A stretch of 64,000 nucleotides of DNA from Platynereis dumerilii (GCA_026936325.1 JAPTHN010000001.1:134331138-134395137), one strand, 5' to 3'; numbered from the stretch's first letter, positions 14,597-27,166 are shown. The notes: generated from the letters alone by a model not told the origin. Made by a program: numbers and translations.

Positions 14597-14696
14597 CTTC
14601 CAGATGTTTTTATGCATTTCTTTGCAGTCATTTCCCATGGCCATCTGATCCCAGTCAATAGCACTGGTCAGCATAGAACTCAGTTGATTGTCCTTT
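14597..14696 (-). CDS. Weak candidate exon, product unknown
   Basis: On the minus strand a pyrimidine-rich tract ends in ACAG at 14697. After it, a frame reads KDNQLSSMLTSAIDWDQMAM and continues GNDCKEMHKNIWK to 14597. The peptide looks protein-like, with aspartate and tryptophan in a charged setting. The base pair after the last lysine codon is GT, but GTCAAC is a poor donor. A second open frame overlaps the same bases. No family is recognised. It could be a decayed exon or chance. Confidence 0.2.
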
Positions 14697-15015
14697 CTGT
14701 GTCAACAAAACAGAACTGTTAAATTCGCTGTCATTTCATGACTATTTTTTCCACCAAGCTTCATTTTCGTCTTAAATGGACTCGAATAGCAGGTTTTGAA
14801 GTGAAAAGTCTCCACAGATGGGTCAGATGATACTCAGATCACGTACTTTCAAAACAACATGATTGTGTGTTGATTTTTTAAAAAAGAAAATTGATGAAAA
14901 CGTATGACACTGCGGGTACTTCAGAAGACATCACACCAAATTTTTGTAAATTTTAAAGCAGTCATAACTAATGAGAAATGTCTAATTGTGAATGTTAAAT
15001 GTATGATAGTTCTAA

Positions 15016-15124
15016 CCCTATCAGCGTGCCTCGGCAGCCCAACATCGGCCCAAAGGCGGTCCGATGCTGCTGACATCGGACCGACGCCGGGCCGACGCTG
15101 GACCGCCGAGGCACGCTGACAGGG
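15016..15124. mobile_element. GC-rich palindromic MITE
   Basis: Ends are near-perfect 20-bp inverted repeats: CCCTATCAGCGTGCCTCGGC at the left, and the complement of CCCTGTCAGCGTGCCTCGGC at the right. The interior repeats TCGG and CCGA words and carries a second dyad (GTCCGATG / CATCGGAC). Its GC content contrasts sharply with the AT-rich flanks. Because it is a palindrome, both strands translate to similar peptides with RRSD and GR..(T/A)AEAR motifs, so those are artefacts. No clear target-site duplication is visible. Confidence 0.75.
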
Positions 15125-15813
15125 AACAAATCAGCTTTACAGCCATGATCATGTTCTTCTCTTTCATTTTCTCAGAAAAAATCAGAGAAAAAAAATTACA
15201 GTGCCTCGGACCAGTGTCCACTCAAAGATCTTAATAACTCAGGAGCCCAAGGTCAGGTCGTGCCTCTGACTACATGAATTAGCACCCTTGGTCAACAGAG
15301 GGACCTTGATAAAAGGCCAAAAGGAATACATTTAAAACGTGATGCAGAGCAAATATTGGAACAGTGGGCAAATAAACTAAATGAGGCAGTGGTCACCTCC
15401 TGAATTCTCCACAAAAATCAATGGTGGTTCATCAAAACACTGAGGTTAACCACTAAGTGCCTTTGTTCCAGTTCCACCATAGTTTTTTGGAATCCTTTGT
15501 ATAAGCCTGAATGGACGCATAAACACCACATGGCAAGTGCAGTCACCGAGACACAATCTGCTGATTTAGTTAATTAACTGGCATTATTCTAACTTCAGGT
15601 TTTAGCATTACCAGTAAGTGGTGATTTCATGTATAGAATTCTTATTTATTTAAACTACTGCAAAAAAAATTTCACCATAACGCGATGTTGGAAGGCATTT
15701 TCAGGATTTTAATTTTACTCAATTTCTGAAATAAACTTGTGATTCAATGTAAAGTTTTTAAAAACCCTTAAAACCACAATTTCAACATCCACACAAAAAA
15801 TAGTCATATACAC
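15125..15813. other. Non-coding stretch
   Basis: Nothing recognised apart from AT-rich unique-looking sequence. Confidence 0.4.
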
Positions 15814-16010
15814 TTAGTGCTCTCGGCTTCCGGTCGCTGGGTCCTGGTTCATTCCAGCTCTGGGCGAGTCACCTGGACTAATGTTGGACAGGAATTGCAA
15901 TCATCCTTCATCTCATTGTATGCGGTGTCTTCCTCCTGTCCTAGGAAGCCAACCTGAGGGCATAAATACAGGATGCAAAGCCTCGATCATTCAATCATCC
16001 ATCAATCTAC
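15814..16010 (+). repeat. tRNA-derived SINE with damaged head
   Basis: The A-box half is worn. The B-box region (GGTTCATTCCAGCTC at 15846) is readable. The body keeps the family blocks: GCAATCATCCTTCATCTCAT, TCCTCCTGTCCTAGG, GCATAAATACAGGATGCAAA and a repeated ATCATCCATCAATC end. Orientation matches the 5385 copy. Confidence 0.75.
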
Positions 16011-18280
16011 AAACATGGAGAGTCTCTTTTCGAAAGGGTGGTCTCTCCTCATGCTCATAAAATATTATTTTTAACACAAGTTATTACAGAGGAGGTTGGA
16101 TGCTCAAGGAAGTGAACTAATGTATACAGTTAGTAACGAAGCCATTGCTTTGCCAAAGTGAAATCTGATCTTTCACAGAACAATGCGCAGGAAGTGAAGA
16201 TCATCACTATTTTCTTAGATGCCCATTCAACAGCAATTTTGGATCAACAACAATCTTCTTGGAGACCAATTACAAAATCAATTATGAGCTTCAACTGATT
16301 TGTCCATGGCCAAATAACCTTCCATGATTTGTCAAAACTATTTCAGCTTATTTCTATCTTCTTATCTTAGGCGTCAATAAAGAAACCAAACAGAAAAGAT
16401 GACTTGGCCAAACTGAGCTCAGAGCTTGGATACCTATTTTCTCAGATGATTTGTATTGGAAGTTCATTGACTTCACTCCCATGGAATTGATGTACAACAT
16501 TGACTCATATAGGTCATATATTGTCTTTATGTGTTCAGTAATAAGCGACACCCTGTCAAGCCCTCTACTTTACAAGATTATACACAGGGCCAAGGCATTC
16601 GATCCAGTGCAAATTGCAGGGGATGTAATGAACTGATGAAGTCCGGATGCTGAGACAGGCCCCCTGCCAATAAGGGCCAAGACTCATACATCATAAGTCT
16701 GACAGTCTAGAGCAGATGTCCAATCTATTCTAATTAGTGGTGATAACAGCAGTCTGGGTTGGTAATTCTGGTGCTCTGGAGATGTGGACAGGATCAACAC
16801 AATCTCAGCTCAGGGCTTAATGAGGGGGACTGTTGCTGTCCTGTTGCTGTCAAAAGTTTCTGCAGTCCAGGAGTGGACAAACTGAACCATCTTCAGAATA
16901 AGTTGAGTCATGTAATTACAATCAAATTCATGAATTTGAAAACTAATCTAGCCAGTATGACTTCATGCTGACCTTAATGACGAAAATGATGAACGTTCTC
17001 AACTTCAGAAAGCCTCTGACAAGGTTGGTTTAGATAGCCTTTTGGTCCAATGGTCTTAAACATGCAACAGGAAACTGAGAAGAGTCAAAGGGCATTGATT
17101 AGAGGTCACATGGCACAGGAAATGTCCGGAAGCAAAGGAAAATTAAGGGAAGTGAAGAAGTCCAAAAGAAATGGTATGTTGTACAAGGATGACCTTATGA
17201 GTGTATGTGTTGACCAGTCTGTCAGTATGTGAACTTAAGAGATACTGAGAATCTCTGTCTTGGCACTCTGAGAATCTACATCTCCAGTGATAATGATATG
17301 AGGGGATATCATGTTTTCTGAGGGCTTATCGTGTTTTCTGTGTAGCAACAAGTAAGTTGATGAGTTGCCAGAAGATGAGACCCAAAAGATAATCAACCAG
17401 CTGCAGCTTATTGGTCAAGGAGGGCTACTGGGGGCATGCTTGGGGATTGTGGAGGTCTGGAGGTCATTCTCATGGCAGGGGGTAGGTGGCCAGGGCTGGA
17501 CAGGGCCCACTTGCTGACAGATTGGTGCAACCGATCCAAGGCCGCACAGTCACATGAGCGCCACAAATAACCGAGTGGACACTAAAGCTGGACAGCCAAG
17601 CAACACCAGATACCAGATGACCAAGGCTAGTTTCACTCAGTTTCACTCACCTAACTTTGTTAGTGGGATCTTAGCTATAAATCCTGCAGGCCTGTGACAG
17701 CTGCCAGACAGGTCGGCATTAAGCACCTCATCAGCCAAGGCCTGCATGGCCAGCAGCCTCCAAATTAATGGGCAGGCCCCTGAAAAGCTGAAAAGACCAG
17801 CCTGGTCACAAAAGATCATTTCACTTTCCCTAATGCACACAGACAAGCCACTTCCTCTCCTTTCTTGCATTGTATACACTGCTGGGCAGCAACAATGTTG
17901 GAGCAAGGCAGTAAGGGCACTGTGGGTATACCGTTTTTCTCTTGTTCTCTCCAGAAGCCCTTTTCATTTCAGAATCCTTCTCCCTCACCTTTCCAATTCA
18001 ATAGGATTGGTAGACCACCCCACAAATCTTTGGTAGGAAACTGTCGATCTCCATCTGGAGATTTCACTTAATTGCAGCAACTGCCAGCAACAAGGCCACC
18101 CCCCCCCCCTCCCCAATTAGTCTTATCACAAAAGCCATCTAAGATTCTGTGCTCTAAAACTCCACCTCTAATCACAACCATGTTCTTTTGCACTGCTGCC
18201 TTGGTCCTGGTGCCCTGTGACCTTTCCAGCCAAAGGTCATCAATCTTTATTTTGTACACACAATCAACAGGGACTCTTGC
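16011..18280. other. Non-coding stretch
   Basis: Only short frames without splice context, such as 17050-17232 on the plus strand. A C-rich run lies at about 18098-18113. Nothing is supported as a gene. Confidence 0.4.
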
Positions 18281-18580
18281 TTATATAAGACATGTTGCAT
18301 AACACCTGGGGACCTTTGGGGCACCCTTAGTGCACCTTGGGGTTAAGAAGGGGCTGACCTCCAAGAGGTCCAAGACTATATCTTGTCTGTCCAAGATTTG
18401 AAAGGTTTGTCCATCTTCCCAATCCCCGAAGTTCAAGTGATCTTGTAATTGGAGATTGTCAGTCCTGCCCTGTCCTTTATTGAGGTTTCTATTGAAATAT
18501 TCAAGAGGAAGAGTAGACCATTCAAAGAGACCAGTCTGAGAGACCAATCTGAGAGACTCAGGGAGACCATTCTGCACCAT
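18281..18580 (-). CDS. Weak candidate ORF of 99 codons, product unknown
   Basis: An ATG-to-stop frame on the minus strand. The middle reads protein-like (for example GRTDNLQLQDHLNFGDWEDG followed by QTFQILDRQDIVLDLLEV). The start region repeats a SLRLVSQTGLFE-type phrase because the DNA there has short GAGA(C/T)C direct repeats. No signal peptide, transmembrane segment, domain or splice support is seen, and no family is recognised. It may be chance or a decayed exon. Confidence 0.2.
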   Translation of the reverse strand: MVQNGLPESLRLVSQTGLFEWSTLPLEYFNRNLNKGQGRTDNLQLQDHLNFGDWEDGQTFQILDRQDIVLDLLEVSPFLTPRCTKGAPKVPRCYATCLI

Positions 18581-21500
18581 CTATAGGTATGCTGCTGGGA
18601 AGTGCCACTGGGATCCACATAGACTCAGGGGTCAGTTTGACCAGTCACTTTGCCCTGCCAGGTTGACCTCTCTGGTGAACCTGGAACCCAACCCCTGACC
18701 ACATACAACTCATAGAGAACCCACTGAGAGCTGGAGAGAAGACACTGACCAACCTTGACCACTGCCCCCTCCCTTCCAGCTTAAATCCCAAGACCTCTGA
18801 CCCCTGCACACCTGCACCTGGTCCGAGCAAATCACTCACTCTGTATAAGCATCCAGTTGATCAGGCAACCATGATCCTCCTGTGGTTAGCACTTTGTCAA
18901 ATGCTCTGGATTTTCTGCCAGCTTTCTTTCACATTTTGAGTGAGGTGTCCCTTTTAAATGCCATGAAGAAGGTGAAGGTTTCATTCAATGTGTAGTTTTT
19001 GCTAAGTTTACAGATCTGGATCTCAGCCCTCCTTTTGCATCCAGACTACAGAGATTGGGAAAGGGTGTCTTCTTCTGTCTACTCTATCGTGGTCACTTCT
19101 TTGTCAAAAGCTTTGGATTCTCTGCTACTTTCGTTCACCTTTTTTTTTAGAGTACCTATTCTTCTTAGATGCCATCCAGATGGTTTGATCCAATGTGTAG
19201 TTTTTCTTAATTTCTCAATCATGCACAAATTGGATCCATAGAATTCTGCTGTCTACTCTATTCCTGTGGTCACATCTTTGTCAGAATGTCAGTGTCTGGA
19301 TTTTAAGCTTCTTTCCACTCCCACCATCTTATTTTTACCAACTTGCCAGATCCCAACCACAGATACATTGTCATTGGATCTCTGTGGCCCAACATATTCA
19401 GGTTTACTGATTAATACCACAGCTTGTATCAAAATCTCCCATATGCTCTTTCTCATTACCAGAGTAATCTTTACGCCATTAATTTCAACATCACTAAATC
19501 AAATTCCAAAAAGCCAGAATCTCAAACTAATCTCTTTGGACCACTAAATGACCATTAATTATCGTTCAAAGGTCATTAATCGTCTTTTTTTCTTTTTGAC
19601 AGAAGGCCAGTCCACATTTTCATGTTAAGATATATGTTGGACATTTGGACACTGCAATCAAAGTGAATTATTACCCACGTATTGGACATAAACAAGGTTT
19701 TCTTAAAACTTTTTTTTGGCAAATGGACATGATCAAATTTACACAGTAAAATACTTTGAAGTTTTTAAACTCTTTTGAAGTTTTGGTTCCTATGCAAGAG
19801 TCATTCTCAGAGACAGTTGTGGAGGAATTTGAGGGAATGGCCCACCTTTGAGCCTTGTCAGTGGTCATATGTTGGTTGCACTTGGGGCTAATGAATCAGG
19901 CCTTTTTGACAAGCTGCAGTGACCAGAAAGCCTTTAGCCAAGACGGTGCCATGGCATGCAGAGTGGAGGCATCAAGTTCATTACACCTATGAGATCAAGA
20001 AGGTCCTAGTGGGTTGATTATCTGTGGTGCCAGCTGGGCCCCTCCCCCTGTCATATATGCAGAGGGCATGGGCAAATGCATGGGGCACTGTCATAAGCAT
20101 GGGGCCTATCACCTTCATTATATCTGCAGATATGAATACCACCTCAGCTGTCTTCCCAATCAAACTTCACTGGAACGAGACGATCATCAAATGGCCCTCA
20201 ATTTGAGACACAAAGGCCAGTCAAGAGGATCAAAGGGGTTTGAAAGGGCCATGATTCCACTGATTATAATTATTAAGCTTCCCATGTGCATTGGTAATCT
20301 AGTGAATCATATTAATGGATGTAACTGACCACCCCTAATTCATATATAACCAAGGAACTCAAACTTCAAGATCACTGAAGAGGGATTCAAGAATCCCTGA
20401 AGATAGATTGCCATTGATAGACAGACAGACACACAGGGGGTCACCAAACAGGTGGACTTCTCAGCAGGGCTATCTGTCACTTCATACTATTTCATAGGGC
20501 ACAGCAAGACAGAGACAGCAAGATAGACAAGACAGAAACACAAGACAGACAACTTGAGATGCATTGGATTCATATGATCCAGGTGGAGCTACCAACACCT
20601 GATCTCAACTGTCAATTAGAAATTGAAAAATTCAAATATTCAAAATCATTGCAGCTTCTGACTAAGCAAAGTATACACCTGAGAATAGGGACTATTTAAA
20701 ATTAATATATATTTTGCTCAGAGGGAGCGCAAGCAAATGACCGCAGAATCTCATGCGCAAGTCACATGACGTGCGACGTGATCCCGAATGATGACAAACT
20801 TTAACGAAGCGCTTACGAAGATGAATTGTCCTTGTGAAAGTTCAATATGAGATTTAATACACATTGCAGATACTTTCCCTTTTTCTCACATTTTGTGTTT
20901 GAATCACATGACTTATATTTTTGAATTTCTTGCCAAACACTAAAAGAAGACTTATTCGATTTCCTCACATCGACTCCAGATTAAGCGTCATTGCTAAATG
21001 GCAACGATTGAGTCCCTTCAAACAAACTCTCTATGGAACCTTTCTCCTTAGCGAGATATCGCTTCGTACTTCCAGGAGCCAAGGATGGTTGCTCTGAACA
21101 TCGATTTACAAGTGTAATGTTTCCCGGAGGAAGCACATTCCCGAATCGAACTAAGGTCCTTGGTCCGGAAGGCAATCATGATAACTATCAGACCAAGGAG
21201 TCATTGGTTGGCCCGAAGGGCAACATCACTGAACGGATGCTCTGGAGAACATTACGTATCACAAAATCGAAGTGCAAATCAGTCATTTTCATCACATTTC
21301 ACTGACTTGAAGGTATACAATCATTCTCCAAAGTGCTTTGTGCAGTTTTTTTTCTGTTCTAGATCTTGGTAATAATGTCGTAGAGCATTTATGTCTTTCA
21401 AACGTAGCTTCTCCTGACTGTTTTTGACTATAATACGCTCAAGAACCAGCCAACCACTAAATTCCAAGAAAATTATCTTCTCATTCAAGACTGTTCGTGT

Positions 21501-21944
21501 TCTATCAGGTTATTACCAATAAAAATGTCTGATCTAAAAAGTTGAGATATGACAAAAAGCTATTATACTTAGGGATTACTTACTGAACTTTTCTTTCAGT
21601 ACATTTGTATTCTTTTATCATATTTATCATATCCCTGGTATAATTTCAGGTCAACGACCTTCAATCGTCAATTGTGAAATTGTAGCGATAAACTACGTGA
21701 AGTTGGATTCCGCGGCAATGTAAACAGGTTTCAAGTTTGTAGAAATTGTACCATGCAATTGCAGATAACAAGAATACCAAAAGGTGTTACAGAGGTTTTG
21801 GAAAGGATAAAGTCTAAAACAGGCAAGTGTAATTACTTCACTTCTTCATTGAACCTTAGGGAATAAGCTGCTTTTTCCCTAAGATTGAACATTTCTTAGT
21901 TTTTGCAATTGTATTGTCTAACATTGATTCAGAGGGTGGCACAT
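18581..21944. other. Non-coding stretch with a CpG-rich patch
   Basis: From about 20690 to 21250 CpG is frequent (GACGTGCGACGTG, AACGAAGCGCTTACG), against a CpG-poor background. A 90-codon frame at 21033-21305 lies there but has no recognisable features. A degenerate CAGACA repeat runs from about 20410 to 20560. The patch could be an unmethylated promoter-like area or a young insertion. Confidence 0.35.
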
Positions 21945-22170
21945 GTGCAAGGTGACCCAGGAAGACACAGGAGGACACAGGAAGACACTTGAGGACACAG
22001 GAAGACGCAGGAGGACACAGCAAGACACTTGAGGACACAAGAGGACACATGAAATCACGGTAGCATCACAGGAGAAAACATGAGAACAAAGGAGGACACA
22101 GGCGAAGAGAGAAAGACACAGCAGGACACAGGAGAACGGCAGACATTCCAGACACAGGAGGACAGATGAG
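21945..22170 (+). repeat. GGAGGACACAG minisatellite, degenerate
   Basis: An 11-12 bp unit close to GGAGGACACAG repeats with substitutions (GGAAGACACTTG, GAGGACACAAGA). Minus-strand frames read as SSCVLLCPPVSS-type peptides, which are repeat artefacts. Confidence 0.75.
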
Positions 22171-22339
22171 ATCCTAGGCAGAAGAGAGTTGAAAATGCTG
22201 GACATAGCGGATAAAGAATGGAATCACGAAAACAAAGAAGGCGAGAACTTGGACGAGTTACTTCATACAAGGACAAAGGAGGCATGCCAGGATTGCAGAA
22301 TCATTTGTTAACATTGATTCCGAAAGGAAGGTCCTGAAG

Positions 22340-22465
22340 GAATCCAGAGGACCACTGGAGGACACAGAAGGACACAGAAGGAACATGAGGATACAGGAGG
22401 ATACAAGAGGACACAAGAGGAAACAGGAGGACACAGGAAGATGCATGAGAATACAAGAGGACACG
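22340..22465 (+). repeat. Second block of the GGACACA minisatellite
   Basis: The same unit family resumes after about 170 bases of diverged sequence (GGAGGACACAGAAGGACACA and variants such as GAGGATACAAGAGGACAC). Probably one original array broken by divergence. Confidence 0.7.
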
Positions 22466-23241
22466 AGGAGCAAATCACCACCAGTGCATCAACAACATTC
22501 ATAAATCTAAATCTTTGAAATTTAATTTATGAAAAAAATCTTTGGACATTCCAGTGTAAGAGTTTGAATGAATTTATGAAGATGACCTGGACAATAGTGG
22601 ACATTCCATCACAATTCATAAAATACCACTCAGACAGCTAATGGGTTATAATCTCTTCAGCTCTCTTTGTAGGTATTGCTGTAGGTCTGGTCATGTCTTG
22701 AGCCCACTGATCTCATATTTTTTGTCAGAATTGCATTAGTGAGAGAGAGAGAGAGAGAGTGACACAAACCTATGGACACTCTGCTGCTCTCACGTCCAAC
22801 TCCCATAAGCATATGATAAGCACTTGATCAAAGTAATTTCAACAATAAACGACACACGTTTAATTTACCGCTAGGTTAATAATGGTTCACCCGAAGGAGG
22901 CGCAGTCTGTGAAAGCGGGGTGAAGAATTGCTAAATGGGAAACCTATTCATCTAGTTGTTCTTTATTCATAAGAGGAGCAACCAGAGTTATGATCGAATT
23001 GCTCATGGCCATGACATGGGAGAGTACAGGGTCAACACTGACTCAAAAAATGACCTCAGATGGCTACACAAAGAATTAATGCCCGAAGAATGATCCAAAA
23101 TAATGGTTTTACAAATTAATAACTAAAATAATTGCTGCTTGAAAGAATGGGTGCCCATTATATAAACAAGAATGACAGCTTCAAAGAATGACAACAGATA
23201 AATGAATGAACCAAACGATCGCTTAAATGACTAAGAAGAAC
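22466..23241. other. Non-coding stretch with a short AG tract
   Basis: An (AG)n tract of about ten units lies at 22740-22759. Nothing else is recognised. Confidence 0.45.
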
Positions 23242-23437
23242 AGGAAGGAAGATTGAGGCTTTGCATCATGCATTTACGCATTTTTATATGCCAATCGGGA
23301 CAGGAGAACACAGCAATGAGGAGAAGGATGAAACTGCTGTCCGACTTAAATCCAGTTGAACCGGCCGGAGCGGAAATCGAACCCGGGACCCAGCCATTGG
23401 CGGCCCATGCAGTGCGCTACCAACTGAGCTAACCCTT
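23242..23437 (-). repeat. tRNA-derived SINE, best-preserved copy
   Basis: Read on the minus strand, the head is GGTTAGCTCAGTTGGTAGCG (A box) followed by GGGTTCGATTTCC (B box), then the family body with GGACAGCAGTTTCATCCTTC, CTCATTGCTGTG, CTCCTGTCC and GCATGATGCAAAG. This copy shows the tRNA ancestry most clearly and is the best local reference for the family. The aminoacyl stem is not kept, so it is not a working tRNA gene. Confidence 0.88.
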
Positions 23438-24329
23438 GACCCTTATTAGTGTCAAAACAACAACTAAAATGATCCAATATTCCAAGAAGTACCATATTAG
23501 CAGGATACAAAGAAAAATATTAATAAAACATCCCAAGAGTTGCTCTTCTGATCCCTGCATACCTTGAATTACATTCTTACATCACAAAAATTCTTTAAAA
23601 AATATTATCTAAAAAGAAGAAAGAAGAAAAGGAGAGCCAGTATTTCACAGTGAAGAAAAAATGAGAGAAAAAGAGACGAAAAAGTAGTAAAACACAATAT
23701 TAGGTATGTAAAACTGTGCAAAAACCCCTAAATATTTCATAATGGGCCATCAAAAAGACATGTATTCCCATGCCTGTATTCCCGTGTCCTTTTCCAACCA
23801 CTGGTGTCTAATACCATACAACAACCTTAAAAAAAAGTAAGAAAAAAAACTTTAAGATGGGCTAATAATACACAGAAGAAGCGAAATCACATTATCAAGC
23901 ATGTGAACAGGTTTTAAAATACCAAATTATACTCCACTGACATATACTGTTCCCATGCATGTATCATGGCTTCACATGTACTGATAATTGAAAAAGAAAA
24001 TAACTCCAGAAGGAGAGACAAATTACAAAACAGTGAAAAATCAGCTACAGATTACATAAAAGTCGATAAAACAATCAAATCATGACAAATGGCGCCAGTA
24101 GTACATTCCATTCCCTACTTTCCCACAGGAGGTGAAACTAAAGAGAAAAGTAATACAAAGTTATTTGACTAACTCAAAACAAGGCATGAATGATCAATAC
24201 ACATTGTTTACAAAGACTCCTGTTTATGTTATACTTTTCAGCAAATTTGATGGAAGTCTAAAAACAATTTTTAATTGGTAAAAAAAAGAAGTGAATTCCC
24301 TGTATGAATCAATCTCAAACGTTTCCCTC
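23438..24329. other. Non-coding, A-rich stretch
   Basis: Purine-rich on the plus strand near 23600-23700. No gene or element recognised. Confidence 0.4.
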
Positions 24330-24640
24330 ATATCGTGCCAATTCCTTTTGAGGGCCGCCATTTTGTCTCAGGGGGACTTGGAATTTTTTTTGAAAAATAA
24401 ATAATTTATTGTCAGTTTTGGTAAAATAAAAAAATATTTCTGGGCAGTCTTGAAATAAATAATTTCTGGTGGGGGTTTTTCTTGAGAAGGCGAGGCTTGA
24501 TTGAGGAATGAATACTCGGGGCGATTTCACGCGCTTGAAATAAATACTTACGGCCGCCGTTATCGTGAAATAAATAATTTCTCACTGAGGAAAACTCCAA
24601 GCTCCCCTTGATTATTAAATGGTCACCCCCTTAGCATCCC
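24330..24640 (-). repeat. Dispersed-type repeat with recurring GAAATAAATAATTTC
   Basis: GAAATAAATAATTTCT or close variants occur at least four times, with GC-rich words (GGCCGCCATTTTG, GGCCGCCGTTATCG) between them. Both minus-strand frames stay open for 60-70 codons, with phrases such as RNYLFHDNGGRKYLFQ, because the sequence is repetitive. Its end (24610-24633) matches the 32-bp tandem unit found at 40.9 kb. It is probably an interspersed repeat of unknown class. Confidence 0.5.
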
Positions 24641-24671
24641 TCCGCATTATTTTCATTTGAAATATTTCAAA

Positions 24672-24725
24672 GATGCAGAGCTTCCAGTTCCCACAGGTGT
24701 AAGGGAAAGAGACCTTATATTTCAG
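24672..24725 (+). CDS. Weak candidate exon before a strong donor
   Basis: A frame reading DAELPVPTGVRERDLIFQ ends exactly at CAG followed by GTAAGT, a near-ideal 5' splice site. Upstream, TTTCAAAG could serve as acceptor, with a T-rich stretch before it. Only about 18 residues are involved and no partner exon was found, so this may be coincidence. Confidence 0.2.
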
Positions 24726-27003
24726 GTAAGTGGCCATCAGGTAATGGTCTATTGGTCACAGAGCAACCTGATGCTGATGAGAACAGAGGAGAGCAGAGGA
24801 CAGGAGCAGGCTGCAATAGGCCATCAGAGCAATCTGAGAAAGACACACAGGAAAAATGTACAGTAGTTTGACACTGAAGGACAATAATCAGGGCTGGGCA
24901 TCAATGAGTGTTATAAGTGAACTTCATGTTTGGTAGAAACTGTATTGTTGAGGTCTGCTTTGCTAGAATGTCATGATGAAATGACACTACTTATTATGAA
25001 TCATGAACACTAATTCACTTATTCATAAATACTAAAATAATGTCTGATAACTCTTAAAAATGTCTTCAAAACTGGATTCTTAAGACAGTATTTATACATA
25101 TTGAATATGCAATGAATCAAAAAGACCAAGTGGCGTTGTACAGACGATTCGGATGTTCTGATCGATATTCATAGCGACGCATGAAAATTTGTGAAGGAGA
25201 CCATTGCAATACATATTCTTGCAAAGCTACATGCAGCAACTAATAAAGTAACAACTGGTCTCCACCATCTCAAAGTGACTGAAACCTGCACAGTGAAACC
25301 TGCACAGTGCATTGCACACTTCTTTTTACAGTTTCAGAAGGTTGTGTGGCAGGTATATAGGACCAGGTAGGTCAGTTATAAACAACCTAAAAAGGACCAA
25401 AGAAGTAACACAATGTATTAAGAGATGGAGCAACCCCACCCCATTAGGGTAAAAGGTAGCCCCCTCATTAGTAAGTTACCTACAGGTGCTAGAGGCTGAT
25501 TTGTGACTTCCCCTGTCCATAATACTGAACTCGTGACCTGACAAAGAACCTGAGATAGCCAAGCAACTGGACCCCATTCAACAAAAAAATCACAATACAT
25601 TGAACAGCAGAGCCATAAGGATTGCTTTGGGTATATATGAAGGGAAAGCAAGCCAGTGATAAAATTATAAGAAATATTCTATAACACAGTATAAATACCC
25701 ATGCAGTTGTTGCATTGAAAGCACCCAAAGCAACACTGTATTGGCATAATAATTACAACTTCCAATGATATTTATCCATTGCAAAAACATTACATACAAA
25801 ACATGGATATCAATATTCCAATAAAGTTTGAGTCAAAACTGACCTTTATTATACTTTCAAATAAAAAGCTAAGGGTCAAATCATAATTCAATAACCATTG
25901 ACTAAAAGAGTATTCAGATCACCAAATAAAACCATATCATTGCATGGTTAAACTTCACTTAAAAGCAACAAAATGGCTGTTATATACAGGTGTCAATATG
26001 TTGAAAAGTTTATCTTTTACAAAGTTTTGAGAAAAATTCTAAGACTTCAAATTCCTATACAGATATATCCACTCCTTGTAAAGACTCTAAAAAGGGATCC
26101 AGTCTTAAGTCTATGGCCATTCAAATCTCCCAAAAGCTTTACTCTATTGCAGTGTTACTATCAAGTAATGGTCAGTCCCCTAAGTGTCAACAGGGGTTGG
26201 ATCTCTTAGCAATGTGCACTGGCCATGAATCCTTTTTAACTTTTTTCAAGGGTCAGAAGACCACATAAAGTCCAATATGTAAGATAGGACACCACCTATG
26301 TTGTCGGGTTATATATATTGGGCAATATGTCTGGTATTTTCTGCTCCTAGGTGCATCATGGGTGGTGGTATATATGAGCTCTAAATTTGTAGATGGTATA
26401 AACTGTCCTGCACCTCAGCACATACTGAGATTCAAAAGCAATTTTCAAGGAAGCTTCCTGATATTCCACAAGGTGGCTTTTAAAATCACAGTATTTTAAT
26501 CCTACGGGATGATAAGTTTCTGGTCCTTAACTCTGATTGGTCCAAGCATATATACCCAGTTCCAAATTGGGAGTATTCATGGTATGTACATTAAAATGTT
26601 ATTCTAAGGCTGAATATCTCAGTGATTTGTATAAATGTCAAAGAATCCCATCATTTTTATTAAGGTAATAAATTGGTCTCAAAATAATTTAGAAATAGAA
26701 GGCATGTCTTTCATGTTTAAGGAATAATTTATAGCTTAGCATCCATACACAATATGTTGGAACTACTGAGAGGCTCTCAGACCACAGGCACATTGACCTT
26801 GAAGAGTACAGCATACTATACATATGGACAGGAAAATGTACAAGATATTAGTGGAGAATGCACTTTAATGTGGAATACATGTACTTCCATTTCTGAGCCA
26901 AATGTCTTGTGAAGTTTGAAAGAGCACCACATGCATGTTAATGGAAGCAAAAATGTAAACATGTACAGAATGGGAGAGGAAGTAGAGATTCAAAGAGAGA
27001 GCT
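24726..27003. other. Non-coding stretch
   Basis: No gene or element recognised. Open frames (25418-25728 minus, 25973-26209 plus) lack splice context and look like chance. Confidence 0.4.
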
Positions 27004-27166
27004 CAGTGGAGGATCCAAAAGGGGGGGGGGGGTTAAGGGGCCTCATTCCCTGGACCACTGATATGGAAAATGGCATTTTGAAAATATTTGGCTATGTGGC
27101 TTGCGAATGCCGATACGACGCTGCCCCCCCCCCCAAACCACACTAAGCTGTCTGGATCCGCCACTG
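27004..27166. mobile_element. MITE with CAGTGG(A/C)GGATCC ends, hAT-like
   Basis: The left end CAGTGGAGGATCC and right end GGATCCGCCACTG are inverted copies. A run of 12 G (27021-27032) faces a run of 11 C (27124-27134). Ends beginning CAGTGGCGGATCC with adjacent G tracts fit non-autonomous hAT-type elements. The expected 8-bp target duplication is not clear (AGAGAGCT against AAGCTCAA), so the family call rests on the termini alone. Confidence 0.7.

Noticed and set aside
14137-14664. 175-codon minus-strand ORF, longest outside tandem repeats
   Set aside because: A rough estimate gives about one such frame by chance in this much sequence. It is hydrophobic without clear topology and overlaps another open frame.
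14904-15221. Similar peptides on both strands (RRSD..IGP..GR) suggesting a gene pair
   Set aside because: Both derive from a palindromic MITE at 15016-15124.
23340-23437. Possible tRNA gene on the minus strand
   Set aside because: A and B boxes are present, but the acceptor stem and anticodon arm are not kept, and the sequence continues into the SINE body.
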